NCBI GenBank assembly: GCA_031423015.1
Contig: JANPER010000122.1
Span: 62,001 to 126,000, forward strand
Direction of reading: 5' to 3'
Origin: DATGPD01 sp031423015
Lineage (GTDB): Bacteria > Planctomycetota > UBA1135 > UBA2386
DNA length: 64,000 nt
Each line of letters begins with the position of its first letter. The stretch's first letter is position 1. The notes beneath the pieces were generated by a model, which saw only the letters and a list, made by a program, of their open reading frames with translations, had not been told where the DNA came from and made no database searches. Positions 28,401 through 36,356 of this stretch are shown here, in pieces. The position numbers were made by a program, and so were the translations under genes.

Positions 28401-28809
28401 GACGCTGCTGGCGGGTGTCGCCGTCGCGATCGAGGTGGATCTTGAGCGCCACCTTGCGTCGCAGTTCGCCGTCCCACGCCGACACCACGCGCCCCATGGC
28501 GCCGCGCGCGATCTCGACGCCAATCGCATAGCGCGCGGCACGCCCACGGCCGTCGCGCAGCTTGGTCATCAGGCTCTCCACGCTGGCCGACACCGCGTCC
28601 ACGCGCGCGCTGCCGCCTAGCGACAACGCGGTGAACGCCTGTGTCATCGCCCACCAGCGAACGTGCATCTTGCGCATGGCGGCGGCGCGTGCCGGATGCG
28701 CCGCACAGAACCGCTCGAAGTCGACGACCTGGCCTTCCTCGATCAGTTCGAGGTAGTCGGCGAAGAGGTCTTCGGCGGTGGGTAGGGCGTTAGGAACGGG
28801 CGATGACAC
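25447..28809 (-). CDS. Transmembrane Ser/Thr protein kinase with WD40 repeats
   Basis: A 1120-residue planctomycetal kinase. An N-terminal region (1-90) precedes the Hanks-type kinase domain (about 94-385): glycine loop IARGAMGRVVSA, Lys123 in VALKIHL, catalytic loop HRDLKPGNIMVG (219-230), and a metal loop that is DWG rather than DFG (239-241), as is common in this phylum. A single membrane helix spans about 413-435. WD40-like blades follow to the C-terminus, for example DGKRAFAGNSDGVLTVFELA, DAEGKLLASGDDQGLVQVVD and DSGLLVSSGGANGVVFWDLD. The kinase domain is inside and the propeller outside. The start is GTG at 28809. An ECF sigma gene is divergent 112 bp away, a known linkage that suggests kinase control of that sigma factor. 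Confidence 0.92.
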   Translation of the reverse strand: MSSPVPNALPTAEDLFADYLELIEEGQVVDFERFCAAHPARAAAMRKMHVRWWAMTQAFTALSLGGSARVDAVSASVESLMTKLRDGRGRAARYAIGVEIARGAMGRVVSAWDGELRRKVALKIHLDRDGDTRQQRRFLEEAQITGQLDHPGIVPIHELGLDDDGRPFFAMRLVQGRDLGEVLQKVSAGDDEWTRTRVLHVLLRVCEAMAYAHEKGVVHRDLKPGNIMVGRFGETYVMDWGLARVAGASGESEPQASTARVDSLRDTIVTEDSASPLLTQHGDVVGTPAYMAPELAAGDARARVEPSADVYSLGAILHHLCAGHMPYVAPGEQINAGEVLARVRRGPPPPLQDDVPAELRAIVERAIERDPARRYVNMAAFANDLRAYLELRVVRAYATGGFAELRKWIARNRALSVASAIALIALVVGTVVSMRLWQRADATAARLTTELDRSEFRNGRLSLGSEDSGSAEDGLWRQHLGGRMPRATAWALADLHARSPCLASALPPVVGDNPVVFVPGSDEVAIGGGDGRIHLHDAATLAPRRIVGEGAGFVLSLAVDRDGKRAFAGNSDGVLTVFELATGRTLRRMQAHRDLLRAIELAPHGEGFATGGGDGRVLWWRDAASEAEEVASHGSPVRSLAFDAEGKLLASGDDQGLVQVVDLRDHTRKRLQLGDRSAMALSFAPQHGALWLGSQMHRVFVTDVDAGQVLHTIPTRNGTCRDLLHDDDGSVLAGGWWRVDRVSSDGERCTPVALRGVWLMDLDRRVRRLVVTNRGRGLSLFDLSDRGMRRFDGDAVALSSDGRRVALASKGSTWLRSVDGSEAIEPGPLVAQSGQLAIDAHGERIALLPNGTERLEVFDVATRAQLFSCAGPTNPPLNASFAFSPGGDELAVVVGLTTVRRLHAHTGAVVGERTFATGQVLRVQFVADGSQLAVITRNSQTVFLWSRNDDALVEVKFGFQTGTVAMSSDRRRLAVGGWQGEIAVRDMVTGSVHEIRAHAGTVWSLAFSPVDSGLLVSSGGANGVVFWDLDTSVACFSALGDTAPVQQVQISADGRTLAATDLRGAVLLDLEYHERHVAGNLAYQLERLRGKVEVNAAREAELRAWSAHVLARPWPRWPSK

Positions 28810-28921
28810 GCGAGATCACAGGTCTGCGGAGACTACAGGGTGAGAAGCCGGGTGACGGGGCGAGAAGGACCTTGCCAGACCGTCCCGTGACCGACGCGGC
28901 GCCGGGATAAGCTCTGGCCCG

Positions 28922-29500
28922 ATGCCTGATGCCGATCGCACCGAGGTCGAGGCGCTGGTGGCAAGCTACCTGCCGGCCCTGCGCTCGTTCGTGCGCCTGC
29001 GCATGGGGCGTGAACTGCGTGCGCACGAGGAGAGCTGCGACCTCGTGCAGTCGGTGGCGCGCGAGGTCATCCAGCACGCCGATCGATTCAAGCACGGCGG
29101 CGAGGTGGGCTTTCGCGAGTGGTTGTTCACTACCGCGCATCGCAAGGTGATCAATCGCCTCGAACATCAGCGGGCCGAGAAGCGCACGGTGGCGCGCGAG
29201 GTGGCGCTCGAGCTGCCGAGCGAGTTGGCAGGGTTGTCGGCCACGCCGAGCCAACACGCATCTGCCCGCGAAGAACTGGCGCGCGTCGAGGCGGCGTTCG
29301 ACCGGCTCAGCGACGAGCAGCGCGAGGTCGTCATGATGTCGCGGCTGCTCGGCATGTCGCACCAGGACATCGCCGCGCGTACCGCCAAGACCGAGGTAGC
29401 GGTGCGCAAGACGCTGTCGCGCGCGCTGGCGCGCCTGTCGGCGGTGCTCGCGGGCGACGACGAGGCGAGTCCGCGCGCGACCGACTCGCCGGCTCGGTAG
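28922..29500 (+). CDS. RNA polymerase sigma factor, ECF family (kinase-linked)
   Basis: A 192-residue ECF sigma factor. Region 2 has LRSFVRLRMGRELRAHEESC, then DLVQSVAREVIQHADRF and FREWLFTTAHRKVINRL (about residues 18-85). Region 4 has FDRLSDEQREVVMMSRLLGM and the helix-turn-helix SHQDIAARTAKTEVAVRKTL (about 120-165). It is transcribed divergently from the large Ser/Thr kinase gene across a 112-bp gap. ECF groups linked to Ser/Thr kinases rather than anti-sigma factors are known in Planctomycetota; no anti-sigma gene is adjacent, which fits. The ATG at 28922 gives a normal N-terminus. Confidence 0.92.
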   Translation: MPDADRTEVEALVASYLPALRSFVRLRMGRELRAHEESCDLVQSVAREVIQHADRFKHGGEVGFREWLFTTAHRKVINRLEHQRAEKRTVAREVALELPSELAGLSATPSQHASAREELARVEAAFDRLSDEQREVVMMSRLLGMSHQDIAARTAKTEVAVRKTLSRALARLSAVLAGDDEASPRATDSPAR

Positions 29501-29549
29501 CTCCGCAGCGCCGCGGCCGGGCATGACCTCGCGAAGGCAGGCCACTTCT

Positions 29550-32165
29550 TCAGAAGACGCGCACCGCGCGTACGTTGGTGACCGACAACGGCAACGGGTT
29601 GGCCGCGTTGGGGTCGAGGATCGCGCCTTGGAACTGCCACAACCCAGCGACCGAGCCTGGCACCGTCCAACGCGCGCAACCGGTCAAGGTGTTGATCGGC
29701 ACGGTGACTGGCCACATCAGCAGTTCGGCGAACCGGTTGCCGATGCCGAGGCTGACGATGCCTTGGGCCACGCTCGGCACCGTGCTGTTGCTGATGCACA
29801 ACAACACGACCGACGAGATCGACGCCGGGCCGCGAGCCGCAACCATCTCGAAGTCGACGAAGCTGGTTGAGGGTCCACCCAGGAAGCTCGCGGGCTGGCG
29901 CGCGAGCCAAACATCGAACGGCGCGCTGGCGTAGATCCCGTTGTAGAGCCGCACCGAGTGGCTGCCGATCGTCAGGCCTTGCGGCACGTGCAGATCGATG
30001 CGGTTGTCGTCGACGATCTCGAACCAACCGTCAGCCCATGAGGTCGACAAGCGACTGGTGATCGTGCGCGCGCCAAAGGTCACGCGATCGACGCCGCTGA
30101 GCACGTCGCCTTCGATCACGACCGGCGTATCCGACACGCTGGGCACCGTGGGGTTCTGCACGTTGTGCACGCGCGGGCAGCGACGGGCGAAGGCCGGCAA
30201 ACCGTAGCTGGGGAACAGGTCGTGCGACGGCCAGTTCGTCACCGCGTCAGCGAGGTCGTTGAGCGCTTCGCGGTTGGCGTTGGAGTTCGCCCTGCCGTCG
30301 AACACCGCGATCGAGACACCGTCGGTGCGATGGATGAACTCGGTCGACGAACCCCAGAGCCCGCCGTTCTTGCCCAGCGCGACCACGCCGTTGTCACGCA
30401 CCTGCCGCGTGTCGAAGCCACACGGGTTGGCGCCTGGCGCGGTCGGCGGGGCGCTGCGCATGGTGTTGACGGTATTGGCGGTGAACACCCCGCCGTCGCA
30501 CGCCAGGTCCATCGCGCCCGAGAAGATGCGCACGTAGTCGACCGTCGACGTGACGATGCCGCCCGCCGCAGCGCGACGGCGCAGGTTGTCGTCGCCGCCG
30601 CCGCCAAACTGCACCGGCACGATGCGCCGGTCGGTGTAGAGCTCGCTCGGCGTGATCTCCAGCTCGCGGTTGCGGTACTCGACCTCTTCGGCCCGCAGCT
30701 GCGCCCGTTCGTTGGCGCCGACCCAGATGCGCGACACGCCCATCGGCGCCGCGACGTCTTCTTGCAGGAAGCGCTCGTAGGTCTTGCTCGACGCCCGCTC
30801 GATCACCGAGCCGAGCAGGTAGTAGCCGATGTTCGAGTAGTCGTAGAACAGCCCTGGCGTGTTGGCCAGGCTCGACCCGGCGGCGGCCAGCGTGGTTTGC
30901 CACGCGGTCACCGGCAGCGTCGGGTTGCTCGCATTGAGCCACGTCGCGACGCCGTAGCTCGAGTTGTCGCTATACACACCCGCGCGGTGCGCCAGCAGAT
31001 GATGCACGCGGATCTGATTGAAGCGCGCGTCGAGGGGGCTCAGGCCGAGATACGAGCCAATGAGCGTATTGGCGGTGATCGTGGTGCCGCGTTGGATCAG
31101 CAAGTTCGTGCACAGACCAGTCAACGTCTTGCTGAGGCTGGCGATGCGGAACAGGCTGGTCGGCTGCGTCACCCGGTAGCCAGACTCGGCGAAGGTGTAA
31201 CCGCGCGCGAACACCAACCGCCCGTCCTTGGCGATGGCGATCGACGACGCGCGGATGCCGTGCGCGCGGATGTGGTCTTCCATGTATGTGTCGAAGCCGG
31301 CCATCGGGATCACCGCGAGACCCGTGCGCGTGACCACGCGCGTCAAGGGTCGATCACGGAACGCGAACACGACGTGAAAGCGCGCCGCGCTGCCGGTGCC
31401 CGTCGCCTGAATGCTGGTCGGATACTGGCCGCTGGGCCGCCGCGTCGTGATCTCGCTCTGTAGTTGCGCTGAGGTCAGGCCAGGAAGGGTCTCCCAGCCG
31501 CCGATGCTGTCATCGCGCCACACTTGCGCCACCGAGCCGTTGGGCATGGTCTGCGCCGACACGGTGCGGCCAAAGCCGTCGGTGCGCGCATTGAAGTCGA
31601 CGCTGTAGCCCGCGGCGGTGCTGACATAGAAGCACCAGCCGTCGTCGTTGACGTTCTCTTCCCATACGCCGGCGAAGCGTAGTGATGACCCACTGCCGCG
31701 CACGCTGGCGCAGGTCAGCACGTAGTCGTTGTTGTACGCCCACGTGTTGGTGCTCGTCATGCTCGACGTGAACAGCTCGGTGTGCTGCTCGGCCGCGACC
31801 CCGTCGTTCACCCACACGCCGGCGTAGACCTCGTCGCCAGTCGCGCCCGCCGTCGTGACCAGCAACGGCCGATACCCGGCGTTGCGCTGCTGCGTGCTCC
31901 AGGTGTCGTACGCGGCCACGGTGGCGCCGTGCGTTCCCGTGTAGTTGGCGCCGCTGCGGCGAATCCAGACTGCCGTGTAGCGCGCCGACGACCAGCCGCC
32001 GGCGACCGAGAGCGAGATCGGCCGATAGCCCTGCCCCGACAGCGTGGTCCATTGTGCTTGGTGGGTGGCATGGGTCGCGTCGGTGTACGTCACGACGTCG
32101 GGGATGAACTGCGCCTTGGCGGCGGTCAGCAGCAGGAGGGCGACAACGGGTAATCGGTGCAACAT
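29550..32165 (-). CDS. Large secreted beta-lactamase-fold protein with N-terminal tandem repeats
   Basis: An 871-residue exported protein. A signal peptide (MLHRLPVVALLLLTAAKAQ) leads into about five repeats of roughly 50 residues with the pattern WTTLSGQGYRPISLSVAGG ... RYTAVWIRRSG, matching the bacterial tandem repeat (BTRD1) propeller-like region. A serine beta-lactamase / class C-like domain follows (about 300-620): the nucleophile motif is SLSK (Ser343, Lys346) and the second motif YSN is in FYDYSNIGYYLLG. A TIG-like segment (VSDTPVVIEGDVLSGVDRVT) and the C-terminal domain shared with other secreted proteins here close the chain. Such enzymes are often peptidases or esterases rather than antibiotic resistance enzymes; the substrate is unknown. 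Confidence 0.85.
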   Translation of the reverse strand: MLHRLPVVALLLLTAAKAQFIPDVVTYTDATHATHQAQWTTLSGQGYRPISLSVAGGWSSARYTAVWIRRSGANYTGTHGATVAAYDTWSTQQRNAGYRPLLVTTAGATGDEVYAGVWVNDGVAAEQHTELFTSSMTSTNTWAYNNDYVLTCASVRGSGSSLRFAGVWEENVNDDGWCFYVSTAAGYSVDFNARTDGFGRTVSAQTMPNGSVAQVWRDDSIGGWETLPGLTSAQLQSEITTRRPSGQYPTSIQATGTGSAARFHVVFAFRDRPLTRVVTRTGLAVIPMAGFDTYMEDHIRAHGIRASSIAIAKDGRLVFARGYTFAESGYRVTQPTSLFRIASLSKTLTGLCTNLLIQRGTTITANTLIGSYLGLSPLDARFNQIRVHHLLAHRAGVYSDNSSYGVATWLNASNPTLPVTAWQTTLAAAGSSLANTPGLFYDYSNIGYYLLGSVIERASSKTYERFLQEDVAAPMGVSRIWVGANERAQLRAEEVEYRNRELEITPSELYTDRRIVPVQFGGGGDDNLRRRAAAGGIVTSTVDYVRIFSGAMDLACDGGVFTANTVNTMRSAPPTAPGANPCGFDTRQVRDNGVVALGKNGGLWGSSTEFIHRTDGVSIAVFDGRANSNANREALNDLADAVTNWPSHDLFPSYGLPAFARRCPRVHNVQNPTVPSVSDTPVVIEGDVLSGVDRVTFGARTITSRLSTSWADGWFEIVDDNRIDLHVPQGLTIGSHSVRLYNGIYASAPFDVWLARQPASFLGGPSTSFVDFEMVAARGPASISSVVLLCISNSTVPSVAQGIVSLGIGNRFAELLMWPVTVPINTLTGCARWTVPGSVAGLWQFQGAILDPNAANPLPLSVTNVRAVRVF

Positions 32166-32623
32166 GAACAGGAGGAGTAGAAGGAGGGTGCATGGGGTTC
32201 ATCAGGCGCGGCTCGCCCGTGTGACCACGAGTCGGGCGAAATCTGCGAAGGCCGCGGCGCTGCCCAGCCCAGGATCATCTCGCGGAGCAACGGTCGCGCT
32301 GCTGACCCAGCGCGACCTCTACCGGCGCTGCACCAGAACGAGATCACCGAAGCGCGCCTGACACGCGAGCGCGCGTTGCGACCGGGCGAGCGCGCTTGCG
32401 TCCGCGGCCGCGTCGAGCTCGGGGTCATGCCGGTGTTGCAGTTGCACTTGCGGTAGCGGTCGAGGCGGACACTGGTCTTGCCCGATCTGTGTTCAGCTCG
32501 ATCCGCATGGTGCGCCAGCGGACGCCGCAAGCGACGGACCTCAACCGCCTGCCGTCCCTTGACACGAGCCCTGGCGGTTCTATCACTCGGCCTCTTTTGC
32601 CAGGCGCTCCAACAAAGAGACCC
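32166..32623. other. Divergent intergenic region, 458 bp
   Basis: This lies between the beta-lactamase-fold gene (minus) and dps (plus). It holds the dps promoter at 32559-32586. The remaining 390 bp show no ORF with a credible start, no repeat and no strong hairpin. The segment upstream of about 32400 is very GC-rich. Confidence 0.5.
32559..32586 (+). promoter_or_regulatory. Sigma-70-type promoter for dps
   Basis: A perfect -35 hexamer ttgaca (32559-32564) is followed after 16 bp by tatcac (32581-32586), which matches four of six -10 positions. Transcription would start near 32593, about 30 bp before the dps ATG. It is the clearest housekeeping-type promoter in the window. Confidence 0.6.
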
Positions 32624-33085
32624 ATGCCACAGCCCACCAAGCCCCCCGCCAACCAACCCGTCGTCGACGCGCTCAACACGCTGCTCGCCACCAGCTACAC
32701 GCTCTACCTCAAGACGCACAACTACCACTGGAACGTGACGGGGCCGATGTTCACGACTTTGCACGTGCTCTTCGAGACGGAGTACACCGAACTCGCTTTG
32801 GCGGTCGACGAGATCGCCGAGCGCATCCGGACGCTGGGCGCCTACGCCCCCGGCAGCTACGGTGCGTTCGCCAAGCTCACGGCAGTGCAAGAGGAGAACG
32901 GTCGCCCAGCGGCGACGGACATGATCCGCAACCTCGTCGCCGACCAGGCGACGGTCGTCTCAGTTGCGCGCAAGGTCGTCGAGTTGGCCCAAGCCGCGGG
33001 CGACGAGGCCACGGCTGATCTCGGCATCCGCCGCATGAACGTGCATGAGAAGAACGCCTGGATGCTGCGCAGCCACCTGGAGTAG
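32624..33085 (+). CDS. dps: Dps-family DNA-protecting ferritin
   Basis: A 153-residue Dps-like mini-ferritin that stores iron and protects DNA under oxidative or starvation stress. The family pattern is clear: NTLLATSYTLYLKTHNYHWN (His ligands near residues 32 and 35), VTGPMFTTLHVLFETEYTEL with ferroxidase-centre acids, VDEIAERIRTLGAYAPGSYG, and VHEKNAWMLRSHLE at the C-terminus. The ATG at 32624 follows aaagaga. The short N-terminal tail is Pro- and Lys-poor, unlike the DNA-binding tail of E. coli Dps. It has its own promoter and probably its own 3' hairpin. Confidence 0.93.
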   Translation: MPQPTKPPANQPVVDALNTLLATSYTLYLKTHNYHWNVTGPMFTTLHVLFETEYTELALAVDEIAERIRTLGAYAPGSYGAFAKLTAVQEENGRPAATDMIRNLVADQATVVSVARKVVELAQAAGDEATADLGIRRMNVHEKNAWMLRSHLE

Positions 33086-33120
33086 CGCCGGACGACTTCA
33101 GCCCCGTGGTGGGTCACGCT

Positions 33121-33145
33121 GCTTGCACGACGTCGTTCTGCAAGC
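33121..33145. terminator. Hairpin downstream of dps
   Basis: A 7-bp inverted repeat (gcttgca / tgcaagc) with an 11-base loop that itself contains cgacgtcg. It begins 36 bp after the dps stop. There is no T-tract, so termination strength is doubtful. Confidence 0.35.
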
Positions 33146-33175
33146 GACGTAGGCAGATCATGAGCCTCCGGCTCG

Positions 33176-33871
33176 TTGGTCGATAAGACCGGCGTGCAGG
33201 CACAGCTCACCCGATCAACACCCCTCTCACCTCCCGCGGCGCGCGACCAAGGCAAGGGCAGCGACGCGTTCGTGGGGTGGTGCGCACTGGCATGCCTTGC
33301 GGCCTACAGCTTGGCGCTGCTCACGGCGGAGTTCGTTGGTGGTGAGGCGCTGGCGCGCGACCTCTGCAGCGACATCCTGGGCAAGACACGCTTTCACGCG
33401 GTGAACACTTCGCTGTCGGTGTTCGTGCTCGCGGCCGGCGCGCTCCTGCTGGTCTTCACCGTGGCCACGCGCACGCTGGACCGCCGCGAGCGCAGGTACT
33501 TCCAGATGCAGGCGGCCTTGCTCGCCTGGCTCGCGTTCGACGACCGCTTCCTCGTGCATGAAAGCCTGGGCGAGAGGCTCCACATCCCCGATGCGGCCAT
33601 CCTCTTGACCGTCGGCCTTGGGCAGCTCGTCTTGCTGTTCACGATGGCGCGCCTGCGTGAGCGCCGCCGCCATGCGCGGTGGTTGCTCATGGGCGCAGCC
33701 TTCTCGTTCGGCGTGATGTGCGGCATCGATGGGCTGCAAGACCGCATCACGTGGCCGGGGCGACTGACCCTCGAAGACCTCACCAAGACCTGGGGGGGCG
33801 CGTGCCTGCTCGGTTTCGTCTGGTCGGTGTGCGCGGCACCACTCGGCGGGCGGCGCATCGGAACAGACTGA
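33176..33871 (+). CDS. Integral membrane protein of unknown function
   Basis: About 231 residues with six predicted membrane segments: WCALACLAAYSLALLTAEFV, LSVFVLAAGALLLVFTVAT, MQAALLAWLAFDDRFL, ILLTVGLGQLVLLFTMARL, RWLLMGAAFSFGVMCGIDGL and GACLLGFVWSVCAAPL. The acidic pair in AFDDRFLVHESLG, between helices 3 and 4, is notable because charged residues in such places are often functional. The family was not recognised. The start is uncertain: TTG at 33176 or GTG at 33194. It lies downstream of dps and upstream of the enoyl-CoA hydratase gene on the same strand. Confidence 0.6.
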   Translation: MVDKTGVQAQLTRSTPLSPPAARDQGKGSDAFVGWCALACLAAYSLALLTAEFVGGEALARDLCSDILGKTRFHAVNTSLSVFVLAAGALLLVFTVATRTLDRRERRYFQMQAALLAWLAFDDRFLVHESLGERLHIPDAAILLTVGLGQLVLLFTMARLRERRRHARWLLMGAAFSFGVMCGIDGLQDRITWPGRLTLEDLTKTWGGACLLGFVWSVCAAPLGGRRIGTD

Positions 33872-33926
33872 CTCGGCGCCATCTTCGATCTGGACTGCGA
33901 CCCCCTCGTACGGGTCGACTGGTGGC

Positions 33927-34730
33927 ATGACCGACGCGCGCTTCGACTTTCGTTTCGAGATCGACGCCGACGGCGTGGCCGTGCTCACCCTCGATCGGCC
34001 GGACACGCTCAACGCGCTGACGTTCGCGATCTACGGCCAGCTGGAGAAGCTGTTCGTCGACCTGGAGTCCGATGCGCGCGTGAAGTGCGTGGTGCTCACC
34101 GGCGCCGGTCGCGGCTTTTGCAGCGGTGGCAACGTCGAGGAGATCATCAAGCCGCTGCTCGCCCGCGACCTGGCGCAGACGCTGCAGTTCACGCGTATGA
34201 CCGGCGCGGTGGTGCGACACATGCGCCGGCTGTCGAAGCCGATCCTCGCGGCGGTGAACGGCGTCGCGGCCGGAGCTGGCGCGGTGCTCGCGCTCGCCAG
34301 CGACCTGCGCATCCTGTCGGACAAGGCCAGCTTCGCGTTCCTGTTCAGCAAGGTTGGCCTCACCGGCGCCGACATGGGCGCCGCACACCTGCTGCCGAAG
34401 GTGGTCGGCATGGGCCGCGCGAGCGAACTGCTGCTGTTCGGCGACAAGATCGACGCGCAGGAGTGCTACCGCATCGGCTTGGCCAACAAGGTGGTGCCGG
34501 CAGACAAGCTCATGGACGAGACGCTCGCGTGGGCGCGTCGTCTCGCCACGGGCCCGACCCTGGCGCACGCGGTGACCAAGCGCCTGCTGCTGCACGAAGC
34601 GCACATGGACCTCGATTCCGCCATCGAACAAGAAGCGCAAGCGCAGGCGTTGCTGCTGCGCGCCCACGATCACGCCGAGTTCTATCGCGCCTGGAGCGAG
34701 AAGCGCGAGCCGCGCTTCGAGGGACGCTAA
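33927..34730 (+). CDS. Enoyl-CoA hydratase/isomerase family protein
   Basis: A 267-residue crotonase-fold enzyme acting on acyl-CoA esters. Family motifs include VLTLDRPDTLNALTFAIYGQ (residues 18-37), the oxyanion-hole segments GAGRGFCSGGNVEE (about 60-73) and GVAAGAGAVLALASDLRI (about 112-129). At the place where hydratases carry the first catalytic Glu (PExxxG), this protein has FSKVGLTGADMGA, so standard hydratase chemistry is uncertain and an isomerase or other crotonase reaction is possible. It is followed directly by an acyl-CoA dehydrogenase with no gap, forming a two-gene beta-oxidation-type operon. Confidence 0.87.
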   Translation: MTDARFDFRFEIDADGVAVLTLDRPDTLNALTFAIYGQLEKLFVDLESDARVKCVVLTGAGRGFCSGGNVEEIIKPLLARDLAQTLQFTRMTGAVVRHMRRLSKPILAAVNGVAAGAGAVLALASDLRILSDKASFAFLFSKVGLTGADMGAAHLLPKVVGMGRASELLLFGDKIDAQECYRIGLANKVVPADKLMDETLAWARRLATGPTLAHAVTKRLLLHEAHMDLDSAIEQEAQAQALLLRAHDHAEFYRAWSEKREPRFEGR

Positions 34731-35909
34731 GTGCCGGACCAAGTGAACGCCGACGCCTTCCTGCCCGACCGCGAACTCGACGCGACGCATCTCACCTTCG
34801 TGCGGATGGTGCGCGCGTTCGCCGCCGACAAGCTGCTGCCGCATGCGCGGCGCATCGACGAGGAGTGCGAGTTCCGCCGCGATGCCGTGCGCGAGCTGGC
34901 GGCCGCTGGCTTGCTGGGCGGGCCGATCGCCACGGAGTTCGGCGGCCAGGCATGGTCGCCGATGCAGATCGCGCTGGCCAACGAAGAAGTGGGCGCGGTG
35001 TGCGCCAACACGCGCGGGTTCATGGCCGTGCAGACCGGCCTGGTGGCGCAGTGCATCGAACGCTTTGGTGATGCCGCACAGAAGAAGGCCTGGCTCGGAA
35101 AACTGTGCGCCGGCGCGGCCATCGGTTGCTTTGCGCTCACCGAGGAGAACGCGGGCTCCGACGTGGCTGCGCTCGCTTGCCATGCGCGCCGGGCGGGCGA
35201 TGGCTACACGCTGCACGGCCACAAGATCTGGATCACCAACGGCGGCGTCGCCGACGTCGCGATCGTGTTTGCCACGATCGACAAGACCCGCGGGCGCGAC
35301 GGCATCACGGCGTTCTTGGTACCGACCGCGCGCGCCGGTCTGTCGCGCGCGCGCATGCCCGGCAAGGAGATGGGCCACCGTGGCTCGGATCACGCGGCGT
35401 TGACCTTCGCCGACTTTGCCGCGAGCGCGCACGAAGTGCTCGGCGGCGAGGGCCAAGGCTTCAAGGTGGCGATGGGCGGACTCAATGCGGGTCGCCTGTC
35501 GGTAGCCGCGGGCGCCGTCGGCATCCACCGCGCCGCGCTCGCCGCCAGCCTCGCGTTCACCACGACGCGGCAGCAGTTCGGCAAACCGATCGCACACTTC
35601 CAGATGGTGCAGGAACGTCTCGCCGACATGGCGGTGGCGCTGCACGCCGCGCGCGCGCTGGTGTGGCGTTGTGCGGGCCTGCGCGCCAAGGGCCACGAGA
35701 CGCCGAGCGATCTGGCCGTCGCCAAGCTGTTCGCGACCGAAGCTGCCGCCCGAGCCGCCGACGTCGCGATCCAACTGCACGGCGGCCGCGGCTACACGAG
35801 CGCGTATCCCGTCGAGCGCCTGCTGCGCGATGTCACCGCGCTGCGGATCTACGAGGGCACGTCGATGATTCAGAAGACGATCGTGGCGCGAGGCCTGACG
35901 ACAACGTAG
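34731..35909 (+). CDS. Acyl-CoA dehydrogenase
   Basis: A 392-residue FAD-dependent acyl-CoA dehydrogenase catalysing alpha,beta-desaturation of an acyl-CoA. Motifs are IGCFALTEENAGSDVAALAC (FAD/substrate, about residue 130), HKIWITNGGVADVAIVFATI, GKPIAHFQMVQERLADMAV, LHGGRGYTSAYPVERLLRDV and RIYEGTSMIQKTI. The catalytic Glu is at 375, the position used in short- and medium-chain enzymes. GTG at 34731 directly abuts the TAA of the hydratase gene, so the two are translationally coupled. With mccB elsewhere in the window it could belong to leucine or branched acyl-CoA degradation (isovaleryl-CoA dehydrogenase-like), but chain specificity is not readable. Confidence 0.93.
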   Translation: MPDQVNADAFLPDRELDATHLTFVRMVRAFAADKLLPHARRIDEECEFRRDAVRELAAAGLLGGPIATEFGGQAWSPMQIALANEEVGAVCANTRGFMAVQTGLVAQCIERFGDAAQKKAWLGKLCAGAAIGCFALTEENAGSDVAALACHARRAGDGYTLHGHKIWITNGGVADVAIVFATIDKTRGRDGITAFLVPTARAGLSRARMPGKEMGHRGSDHAALTFADFAASAHEVLGGEGQGFKVAMGGLNAGRLSVAAGAVGIHRAALAASLAFTTTRQQFGKPIAHFQMVQERLADMAVALHAARALVWRCAGLRAKGHETPSDLAVAKLFATEAAARAADVAIQLHGGRGYTSAYPVERLLRDVTALRIYEGTSMIQKTIVARGLTTT

Positions 35910-35914
35910 GAATT

Positions 35915-36059
35915 GGGACTTATGCGTCCCGAACATGACGTGTTGGCCATAGATGAGACTTATACTACCCGCAATCTAGCTCTGGGCCGTTGCCTGTCGA
36001 ACGGGTAATCTATGGCTCATCCGATAAGATATCGGCCTCAAATGGGCATTATAAGTCTC
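35915..36059. promoter_or_regulatory. Candidate operator region of the HipBA-like operon
   Basis: This unusually AT-rich stretch holds related inverted sites: gggacttatgcgtccc (35915-35930), gagacttata (35955-35964) and its exact inverse tataagtctc (36050-36059). It also has a 15-bp palindrome ccgataagatatcgg (36021-36035). A -10-like tatact overlaps the second site at 35961-35966. The spacing and overlap fit autorepression by the HTH protein encoded just downstream, as known for HipB. Confidence 0.55.
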
Positions 36060-36083
36060 GATTCTTCGACAGACAGCGGCGCG

Positions 36084-36356
36084 ATGCAACACCTCGGTCG
36101 GCGCCTGCGGGCGCTGCGGGAGGCACGCAAGCTGACCGCCATCGAGGCCGGCCAACAAACGGGCCTGTCGCGGCGCACGATCTATCGCGCCGAGCAGGGA
36201 CAGAACCCGACGCTGCTCACCCTCGTGCGCTTGCTGCGCCTGTACGGCCGACTCAACGCGCTCGCGAACTTCCTGCCGGAACCTGAGCTGTCGCCGATGC
36301 AGTTGCTCGACGCACAGCCGCGACGACAGAAGAAGAAGGTGAAGCCGCGTGGCTAG
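36084..36356 (+). CDS. HipB-like antitoxin, XRE-type helix-turn-helix protein
   Basis: Ninety residues from the ATG at 36084; an ATG at 36042 would add 14 residues but place the last operator half-site in the coding region. The XRE helix-turn-helix covers about residues 5-60: LGRRLRALREARKLTAIEAG, then QQTGLSRRTIYRAEQGQNPT and LLTLVRLLRLYGRLNALANF. A basic tail (PRRQKKKVKPRG) ends it. Its stop overlaps the GTG of the HipA-like gene by 8 bp, the standard antitoxin-toxin arrangement. It would bind HipA and repress the shared promoter through the sites at 35915-36059. Confidence 0.82.
   Translation: MQHLGRRLRALREARKLTAIEAGQQTGLSRRTIYRAEQGQNPTLLTLVRLLRLYGRLNALANFLPEPELSPMQLLDAQPRRQKKKVKPRG

Noticed and set aside
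30110..30145. Possible fifth copy of the palindrome (peptide VSDTP in the beta-lactamase-fold protein)
   Set aside because: Only the short core gtatccgacac is similar; it lacks both arms and lies in the middle of a conserved coding domain, so it is probably chance.
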